Assembly (NCBI GenBank): GCA_002751075.1
Contig: NAOQ01000243.1
Coordinates: forward strand, 42,337 to 53,566
Length of the DNA: 11,230 nucleotides
From: Ichthyophonus hoferi
Lineage: Eukaryota; Opisthokonta; Ichthyosporea; Ichthyophonida; Ichthyophonidae
Reading direction: 5' to 3'
Position numbers and translations under genes: made by a program. This document shows positions 1 through 7,170 of this stretch, piece after piece. Every line of letters begins with the position of its first letter. Positions within the stretch are counted from its first letter, which is position 1. The notes under the pieces are model-generated. The model did not search any database. It was not told where the DNA came from and worked only from the letters and a program-made list of their open reading frames with translations.

Positions 1-57
1 AGGAATAAAATACCGGGTTCCTAGGTGCAATCAAGGAATAGATGTCCAATCGGATAC
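1..57. other. Left flank, no feature seen
   Basis: Short stretch before the left long terminal repeat. It shows no recognisable gene and no clear target-site duplication matching the far side of the element. Confidence 0.4.
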
Positions 58-393
58 TGTTGAGTTAAATTAGATACAAATTGGTTAACCTGGTGGTTGA
101 TGCCTTCTAATCATTTGCATGTTTAGAACTGTAAAGAACACTAACACACCTAACGTTCTTTTATACTTAAGCAACTAGAATAGCCAAGCTTTCTCAACAA
201 ATATATTAAAGCTTATATTGTACTATATACTATTTTTTTTCCTGATTGGTTCAGATTGGATATTTTCATTCATATAGCGATGCATTAATGCTTTATGTTT
301 CTATTAATAAGGTTATTTTAAATAAAATTAGTAAGGCCACATTATTATTTGTTAACTTAATAATATGTGGAAACTTTGTTGCTATAATATGCA
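58..393 (-). repeat. Long terminal repeat (downstream copy in element orientation)
   Basis: This stretch aligns end to end with 1671-2010. Shared blocks include TTCTAATCAT, CAAATATATT, TGTACTATA and TTAATAATATGT, all in the same order and at the same spacing. On the minus strand it starts TG at 393 and ends CA at 58, the usual LTR termini. It adjoins the RNase H end of the interior, so it is the 3' repeat of the element. Confidence 0.85.
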
Positions 394-439
394 ATTTTTC
401 TCTGACAACCATATGGTAGATTAATTGTTGACATGTAGT

Positions 440-712
440 TTACCACATCCAGTATTGATCCCAAGACAGTCTAGAAGGAATGCAATAGAGGAGATTTGTT
501 GACGGTCAGTTGACATAGCAATATATTCACTCTCTGTGGTAAATAGTGCAGCTATACTTTGTTTCTTTGAGAGCCAGTCAATCAGTCTTCCTGCCAAATA
601 GCTGATATAGCCAGAAGTACTGTATGAATTCCTAGGATCTGCTGCAAGATCTGCATCTAAGTAGGCATTTAATGTTAGAGGATTATTTTCATATATAATA
701 CACTCACTGGCA
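440..712 (-). pseudogene. Copia-type RNase H segment of the fossil pol gene
   Basis: Minus-strand translation shows the hallmark run of Ty1/copia RNase H: a YLDADLAADP block (family form YSDADWAGDP), then STSGYI, then DWLSKKQ, then TESEYIAMS, then a LLDCLG-like end. In the family this domain degrades the RNA strand of the RNA-DNA hybrid during reverse transcription and is the last part of the pol polyprotein. Its place directly inside the downstream LTR fits that. No reverse transcriptase, integrase or protease segment was recognised in the rest of the interior. It is part of a broken element and is not expected to be active. Confidence 0.88.
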
Positions 713-1670
713 TTGGTCTTTTGGTATTTAAGGTAGATATTATGTTTAGGAATAGATCGGTGTCTATTGGTATGTGTAATTGATGAGGAGCAGTTTTTTA
801 TTTAGAAATTTCAGTCAATTGTACAGATATTTGTTCGATTTGACTGGATAGGTTTTGTATAAATAAATCATGGCTATGATTTTGTTTTTCCATAAAATTC
901 ACTTTTTTAAAAAAATAAATTGTATTTTTCCGGGAAGAGAGTTGGTGTCTGTAGGTGAGGTAGACATGATAATATTTGGTTATACAAAAGTAATTTTCAG
1001 ATCAATGCTATATATGTAATTAATTCATGTGGAATTAGGTTGATGTAATATTGAAAATGTTATTTAAACTTCTGGTGATTATGCTGATAATACAACTACT
1101 TGCGTATCTTGTGATGGAGGTAAAGGTAATTGGGTAGGTGGCGATAAAATTGGTTCTATTGGTAACAGCCCAGGAAGTGGTGTGATAATGGCCTTGTGAT
1201 AGTGGCCCTGATCATATTGAATTGATGAAGCAGTGGGTATTGGTCTAAAATTAAATTTATCTTGATGAGATGTAGCAAGTTGCATTTTTATTAGTGAAAG
1301 CATGTAAGAAAGGCTTGTAATCCTATTGGAAACTGGATCTGACCTGGATCAACAAATTGGTTGTAAAAGAAGGATTCATCGGGACAAAACTTTTTCACTT
1401 GTATAAAGTAAATTTCTTAAATTGTATGAAGTCTGCTTAACTGTAATTGTGGTATTATTTATTGAAATTGTTCCAACCGTTACTTTTTGGAATCGTCAGC
1501 ATCTATGGTACCTGTGGTAGTAGGGATGTGTTCATGTTGTGTGTGGCAATATGTTAATATTTGCTGGTCTTTATGTTTCCTCTTTTTAAGTTTTTTCTTG
1601 TGTTTGGTCCTAGTCTCTTTAGTAAAAGCTGATTACTTTTATCTTTGATCAGGTGCTTGCAAATTAAATT
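713..1670 (-). mobile_element. Remaining interior of the fossil copia element
   Basis: This is the sequence between the RNase H segment and the upstream LTR. A minus-strand open stretch at 1079-1303 encodes a proline-rich peptide (it includes LPGLLPIEPILSPP and a run of PLPP) and could derive from gag, which is expected on this side. It has no motif, such as a zinc knuckle, that would prove it. Nothing else in this stretch could be assigned, and a host origin of some of it cannot be excluded. Confidence 0.4.
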
Positions 1671-2010
1671 TGGTTTATTTAGTTTTGATACTTCCGGCTG
1701 ATTAATCTAGTGGTTGGTATTTTCTAATCATATACGTATTTGGAACCATAAATAACACTAGCACAGCTAATGTTATTTTATCCTTAAGCTACTGGAATAT
1801 TTAAGAGTTTTCACCAAATATATTGAAACTTATGCTGTACTATACACTATTATTTATGCCTGATCGATTCAGGGTTGATATTGCCATTAGTATAGTAATG
1901 TGTTAATTAATACCTTACGTTTAGTAAGGTTATTTATATTACAGTTATTAAGGCAATACTGCCACCTGCTAAGTTAATAATATGTAGAAATTTTGACGTT
2001 ATAATAATAT
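1671..2010 (-). repeat. Long terminal repeat (upstream copy in element orientation)
   Basis: This is the partner of 58-393 and the 5' repeat of the element. Its inner edge at 1671 begins TGG on the plus strand, matching the TGT at 58. Its outer edge runs into an AT-only stretch near 2010-2030, so the exact end is uncertain. Confidence 0.8.
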
Positions 2011-2123
2011 AATAATATATATGTAAGCAAACTACTGTATATAATGCACTTAATGTAAACTAGAAGTCGTTGTCCTTTTTGCAGTTGGCGCTCCAGAAAC
2101 GTAAGAACCTTGAGAATTACGGA

Positions 2124-2138
2124 ATCACATGATGTGAT
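2124..2138. repeat. Perfect 7-bp inverted repeat (ATCACAT/ATGTGAT)
   Basis: Two perfect 7-base arms are separated by a single G. It lies about 450 bases before the hydrolase start codon. It could be a dimeric protein-binding site or chance. A second small inverted repeat, GATCGC-TC-GCGATC at 2161-2174, follows within 25 bases and is unusually rich in CpG for this AT-rich region. Confidence 0.4.
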
Positions 2139-2179
2139 CTATAGTTGTAGTGAATAATATGATCGCTCGCGATCGTGAC

Positions 2180-2586
2180 TTCCAATCAGAAAATTTGATC
2201 TCAAGGTTTATCTATATAAATGTAAAACAATTATCATTGTATATGTGTAGCAGAGATACATTATATATGATATAGTAACTACGCATGAAAGCCATGTAAT
2301 TTAATGTATAAAGTGTCCACATGCCATAATAATTAATTATTTTATAGGTTATAGTCATACATCATGCAACCAATAAAAGCCAAACCTTTTTGGTTTAGGT
2401 TTTTATTTGAACTATAATTTCCAGGGCAAGGGTATTCATTAAACCAATAGTATGTGAATTAAGTGGAATCCAATTAGCCAATCACATATTGCACCGGTAC
2501 ATTTATATCACGTGATATATGCAGTACAAACAATGCATGCAACCGACCATTATTCATATGTACGTATGTATAGCAGCTAGTCTATC
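2180..2586 (+). promoter_or_regulatory. Probable promoter/upstream region of the FSH hydrolase gene
   Basis: The stretch has no open reading frame of note and lies directly before the ATG at 2587. It carries five CCAAT pentamers on the plus strand (2182, 2370, 2444, 2470, 2478), the sequence bound by NF-Y in animals, and a CACGTG E-box in a 16-bp palindrome at 2504-2519. AT-rich DNA gives some CCAAT by chance, but three of the five fall within 40 bases. The transcription start cannot be placed from sequence alone, and no strong TATA box stands out from the general AT background. Confidence 0.45.
2504..2519. promoter_or_regulatory. 16-bp perfect palindrome centred on E-box CACGTG
   Basis: The sequence TATATCACGTGATATA equals its own reverse complement. 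Its core, CACGTG, is the class-B E-box bound by basic helix-loop-helix factors such as the MYC/MAX, USF and TFE families. It sits about 70 bases before the hydrolase start codon, near where a proximal promoter element would lie. Binding is inferred, not shown. Confidence 0.5.
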
Positions 2587-5500
2587 ATGTCTCAGACAAA
2601 GTTGAATATTCTGGTCCTTCATGGAGGCTACCAAAGTGGTGATTTGTTTTACAAAAGAACAGGGTCCCTAAGGTAAAAATTCCTATTTATAATGTGCAAT
2701 TTACCTCTTTCCCTTTTGGGTCTTAGTTTATCTACACAAACTGTGTGCCAGAATCTGCGAAAGATACTCCTCCCTTAGCCCCAACTGTTCTTTACAACAG
2801 CATCAAGGCTGTTCACGTTAACAGAAAATATCCATATTTTATTTATTAGCTATAAATTAACTGCGAGTATTCGATAGTGTTAAATCACTTACCTTACCAC
2901 TCTTACTGCCAATCTTTACCTTACTGTTCTTATAACATCACCTCATCTGATATATTCTCATATCTTCGTCTTTTTGTGTCTCTAAGCATCTTAGTATAGT
3001 CTACCTGTGATTAGTATTGATTTCATTGTTTTCACATCTGTTTGAAAGGCCTTCCGTCCTTTCTAAGGGTCACTCGCCCCTTCCTCTTGATCTTCCTTCC
3101 CAGGACGAAAGTTATGACAGAGACTAATCGTGTAATTATTAATATATTAACAGAAAGCTAATCAAGGCCCATGTCAACTTTACATACATCACAGCCCCAC
3201 ATATGGCTGTTGATGAGGAGATGACTGGCAGAGGAATGTCACCCAACCCAGAGGATGGTCCTTTGTATAAATGGTGGAATGTGAAAAAGTAAGTCGACCA
3301 CCTGCCACCGTAAATCAGGGGAGAGGGAGAGTTAATGCTAGGAGGTGTCTTGCATATTGACTTTATACAGCATGTAAGGCCTTAGAATATTCATTTACCT
3401 ACGCGCTTGCTTACATGAGGATACGGTTGTTTTCTTTTTTGCCTGGGCAGGTATTATAATTGCCATACTTGTTCACTTACCGAATATAAGCACAAAGACA
3501 TCCCTATTTATTTTTCTACCATGTCTATTGATATCTCAATACTCATAACTACGCATTTTTTCTTCTTATAATATATATTTATATATAGATCAACTCTGCC
3601 TAATCCTTACTCAACCGATTGTTTTCTTTTGGCCATTTGGTTCAGACCTACATATTCACATAACCCTTCCAACAATTTGTTTTTTTAGTGAGGAATGGCA
3701 TACGTCTCCTGTGTATTATGGCATTGAAGATACAATTGAGGTAGTGAAAAAGGCCTTCAGAGAACAGGTGAGCTGGTGCATACACCTATATAATCACCCA
3801 GAGAATATCAGTATAACTACAATAGGACTCTGGCATAATAGTTTAATCGTGAGGTTCTTTTTCAACCATATAATTTTGTTTTTATGGGTTTTAATCTTAA
3901 AATTTTATCTTTGAAATAAATTTTAAAGTAAATTATGGACACTAATTGTACAAGGCAATTGCCGATAATTACCCTAGCCAACACCAAACTAAATTCTCTT
4001 ATATATATTAATCTGCATTCGATCTACACAGTTATATTTCTTAAACCACATTTATACACTTTTAAGTAGTATTAGTGAATGGTTCAGACTATATATTCTT
4101 TATAACCCAACTTATGTTTGATTTTAATATTGTTTAACAGATGATTATAATATAAGTACTTGGCAATCTGCCTGTCAGTAAGGGGCTGCCCTATCTATGC
4201 TCTCTGACATGATTTATATATTACCCACAGGGTCCTTTTGATGGTATTCTTGGTTTTTCACGTAAGTAATTACATTTATGAGTGTTAAAACTTTCTTATC
4301 CTATCTACTTTTCGTGCTGAGCCACCACTAAGATAGTGTTGTCTATGGTGGGGAATGTAAAAGGAATAATCTTGTAACAATGTATCTTATTGCAGTAAAT
4401 AGATGGGTAGAGTTATTCCTTTCCTTATCATTTTTCTTACGATATATCCTACACTAATCAACAACAACGGGTAATTTTAGCACGTAACATGCATTTTAAA
4501 GAACTGCATATAATAATCATATAGCCTTAACAGCAACTCATAAGGATGCAGGGAACTTGGATATATGATGCGATATTGTGGTTAGGTATGCAGGAATATT
4601 GGAAATTAGTATCTAGCAATAGAGATGGAGTGAGTGGGAGGCGGCAAGGTTGAGGTATAGCTGTGTGTGGGAACATGGGACAGATATGAGGTTTTTGATT
4701 GGTCCTCTAATCAACTGTGACATAATTTTCACAAGGCTTTTTAAACGGCAATGCACACAGCCTAGACCCTTATTTTATTCTTTCCCACCCTTTTTGCTCT
4801 TCTACTTTACTTTCACATCATTTTGGATTCGACCACATATAGCTTCTACCCGGGGTAACCAGTGCCAGTGGTATATAGCTTAGAGACATGGGAGAAGAAG
4901 GAGGTCAAATATGTGGCTATATAGGGACTAACTAGTACTTTCTCTTACAGAGGGTGGTGTATTGGCTTCTATTCTTTGTGCCTTGAACACCAGTCAGTCC
5001 ACCCCAGTGAATCCTATATCCTTCAAGTTTGCTATTATAGCTGCTGCCTTCCCTCCCTCAGCGCATCCCCATGCTGATCTCCTCAAGGAAAAGGTATACT
5101 TCATATATGGTTATATGTGTTCCGTATATGGTTATATCACCTCTGCCATTGTTATATATACCTCTTTCATATCCTCCGAAATTTCAACTCCTTACTGAGC
5201 TCCAATGAAGTGAGGCTATATGTACCAATACCTGGTGATCATATCTCATTACAGTACATGATATTCATTCTATAATTACACTAGCACGCATTACTTCAGC
5301 TATGAACCAATAAAATGTGAGAGGTTAGAGAAAAAAAGAGAGCATAGGTTACGAAATATTATTTATTTTCTCTCCCTCTCCCTCCTACCCCTATTGTAGA
5401 TCTAACTGTAGGTTACTCCCTCGTGTGCAGGCAGATGACCTGTGCCCAACCCTACACTTTATAGGCGAGAAGGACATGGTGGTAAGTAATTCTCCTAGAA

Positions 5501-6402
5501 GGGTATATGTTATTATCTAACTAGGTCTCAGTTATTGTATGTTATTATGCATTCTGAAATTATACAAGTAGGCTAACATATTTTCTTGTGCACACGGATA
5601 TATATAAATTCAAAGGTATAAGTGTATATATTTTAATATGTGCCTCTATATACTAGATACTAGTAAGGGCATATATAGGTAAATGATTGTATATCTAAGT
5701 ATAGATGAATATTACATACATACAACAGTAAAGCTAGAGTTGACTTTGATAGAAAGATCACAATCGTATAAGAGAAGGACCTGTTGTGATAGTAGAGTTA
5801 TTCACCTGTAATGATGTATTAAGATATGGCGCGTGCATGTTTTATTATATTATATACCATCATTTCACAACTCACACTACATTATATCTACGCGTATAGC
5901 TTAAGATATCAAAATCTATAGAGATGCAACTATTCAATGTTTTAATTTTTAGTATCTTGCATTTATTGGTTATATAAACCTATAATTCCTATAACTGTTG
6001 CCTTCAGGTCTACAAACTCTCCCCCCCCTAGCTATTCCTCAAGAGAATTAACTCAATATTAGAACTTGATGTATTTATAACCTATAGGTTATAGTTTACA
6101 TATTTATTGTGTTGCCATAATATCGTGTCCTGGTAGGACTGTATTTACTACCTACTGATGTTATTATTTCTTTCTTTTTAATTTTAATCTTAATATTTAT
6201 TTTTCTGACCTTGTTTATCTCTTGGTCTCTCCTAACATCATACATTCACCTCAACTTACAGGTTAACCCCTCTGAGAGTGAAAACCTTGCCAAGCTCTTC
6301 CCCAACCCTGTGGTGCATCGTCATTCTGGTGGTCATTGCACTCCCACTAGTAGTGCAGTGCGTACAGTGTACGCCGATTTCTTTCTACAATTCAAGGCAT
6401 AG
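2587..6402 (+). CDS. OVCA2: FSH1/OVCA2-family serine hydrolase, seven exons
   Basis: Spliced exons are 2587-2672, 3154-3288, 3689-3767, 4231-4261, 4951-5093, 5431-5481 and 6262-6402, 666 bases coding for 221 residues. All six introns have GT donors and AG acceptors, in phases 2, 2, 0, 1, 0 and 0. The product is an alpha/beta hydrolase of the FSH family (human OVCA2, yeast Fsh1), close to the 227 residues of human OVCA2. Visible parts are the N-terminal strand and oxyanion loop ILVLHGG (residues 8-14), the KRTG.LR block near 24-29 that matches human EKTGALR, the nucleophile elbow GFSQGG with Ser110, the acid in GEKDMV (Asp173) and the histidine in HSGGH (His200). The triad is therefore whole. 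Human OVCA2 prefers long-chain esters; the substrate here is unknown. No signal peptide or membrane segment is seen, so it is probably cytosolic. The ATG has A at -3, and an in-frame TAG at 2578 supports this start. OVCA2 is the closest named homologue; a different FSH paralogue is possible. Confidence 0.93.
4360..4422. repeat. 10-bp perfect inverted repeat in hydrolase intron 4
   Basis: AAAGGAATAA at 4360-4369 is the exact reverse complement of TTATTCCTTT at 4413-4422. The arms are 43 bases apart, inside the 689-base intron before the exon that completes the catalytic GFSQGG motif. It could be a hairpin in the pre-mRNA or the worn ends of a small inserted element. No target duplication is clear. 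Confidence 0.35.
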
Positions 6403-6551
6403 ATCATATCCCTTTTTTCACTCTAGAAAATATTGATTTGCACTTTGTATATTTGCCTGGTTCATATAATAATGTGACCATTTGAAAGTGAGGAGGGAGA
6501 CCTAATTGTTCATTTTATTTCCCCGATTCTACCTGTTACATATATTTGTAT

Positions 6552-6557
6552 AATAAA
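6552..6557 (+). terminator. Candidate poly(A) signal AATAAA of the FSH hydrolase gene
   Basis: A canonical AATAAA lies 150 bases after the TAG stop, giving a short 3' untranslated region typical of compact genes. AATAAA is common in AT-rich DNA, so the call rests on position. Confidence 0.5.
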
Positions 6558-7170
6558 TATATTGGTTAAGTGACTGGATCACTTCATTCAAAACCTTTCC
6601 TAATATTAATACTCGCATTTGTATCTATTCAGTGCGGTATATATAGTAAACATGTCTTGGAATGGATGGCAGGACTCAAAAATTATTTGTTAAGTAGATG
6701 CAAGTTAACTACTAAATACATATTTATGCTATATTTTCCACTACTTACACCATGTAACTGTTATACTACATAACCGTAACACATTGACAACTAATTTTTT
6801 TGTTATTTTAGTTGCCCATTTTTAACAGTGAGCTAATTATTTAAGGGTCTTCAGTTTTATTGAAATAGCAATTTATAGACCAATCATCCTTGGCATATTA
6901 GTTTATGCCAAAATAAACCCCAATTGTATTAATGGAAGTGTAAGTTTATTGTAATAAATAATTGATGAACGAATTATATGAACTAAAATGCCGCTGATAA
7001 ATGATAGTGATAGAGGATTGGCTCTTTAAATTCCCATGTGATTATACATCTAATTACAATTTTATCTTGTAAATAAACAATAACTGGTGTGGCCTACTGA
7101 CGCCTCTAATGTATTATTATCTATTATATCATATATTAGATAATATATTATATATATATATAATAGGAAA
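6558..7170. other. Spacer between the hydrolase and MRPS28 genes
   Basis: About 600 bases separate the likely 3' end of the hydrolase gene from the MRPS28 start codon. I see no coding exon: the open stretch at 6570-6773 has no recognisable domain. The spacer presumably holds the MRPS28 promoter. CCAAT occurs at 6880 and 6920. The last 60 bases are almost pure A/T, with a near-perfect palindrome (7116-7144) and a TA dinucleotide run (about 7149-7161). Confidence 0.5.
7116..7144. repeat. AT-only near-perfect palindrome before the MRPS28 start
   Basis: Two 14-base arms around a central C at 7130 are reverse complements with one mismatch. A TA-dinucleotide run follows. It sits 27 bases before the ATG, so it would lie in or next to the core promoter or 5' leader. 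It may be a cruciform-prone AT repeat grown by slippage rather than a binding site. Confidence 0.55.

Larger units (their letters stand above)
58..2010 (-). mobile_element. Fossil Ty1/copia LTR retrotransposon
   Basis: Two direct repeats of about 340 bases (58-393 and 1671-2010) enclose an interior of about 1.28 kb. Read on the minus strand, the interior ends with a Ty1/copia-type RNase H segment next to the downstream repeat, which is the normal order for a pol gene. A purine run (AGAGAAAAA) lies directly before that repeat, where a polypurine tract is expected. The left repeat has TG and CA termini in this orientation. The interior is far shorter than a whole copia element, so this is a broken relic. 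The two repeats share perhaps three quarters to four fifths of their bases by eye, which points to an old insertion. The right edge is worn and could lie some 20 bases further out. I could not make out a convincing primer-binding site or target-site duplication. Confidence 0.85.

Noticed and set aside
4650-4883. Plus-strand open frame of 77 residues in hydrolase intron 4
   Set aside because: It lies wholly inside an intron with clear splice sites and shows no recognisable motif or homology.
5094-5430. Alternative acceptors (TTGTAG, CTGTAG) just before hydrolase exon 6
   Set aside because: Using the outer sites would add an in-frame stop or break the frame, and the GTGCAG at 5430 gives the conserved join.
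6021-6031. C-run followed by TAG in hydrolase intron 6, resembling a splice acceptor
   Set aside because: Joining there does not continue the hydrolase protein, whereas the acceptor ending at 6261 does. It is probably a decoy or a slippage tract.
6570-6773. Plus-strand open frame of 67 residues after the hydrolase gene
   Set aside because: The N-terminus looks like a signal peptide, but it follows the poly(A) signal closely, has no known domain and has typical intergenic composition. The evidence is too weak to call a gene.
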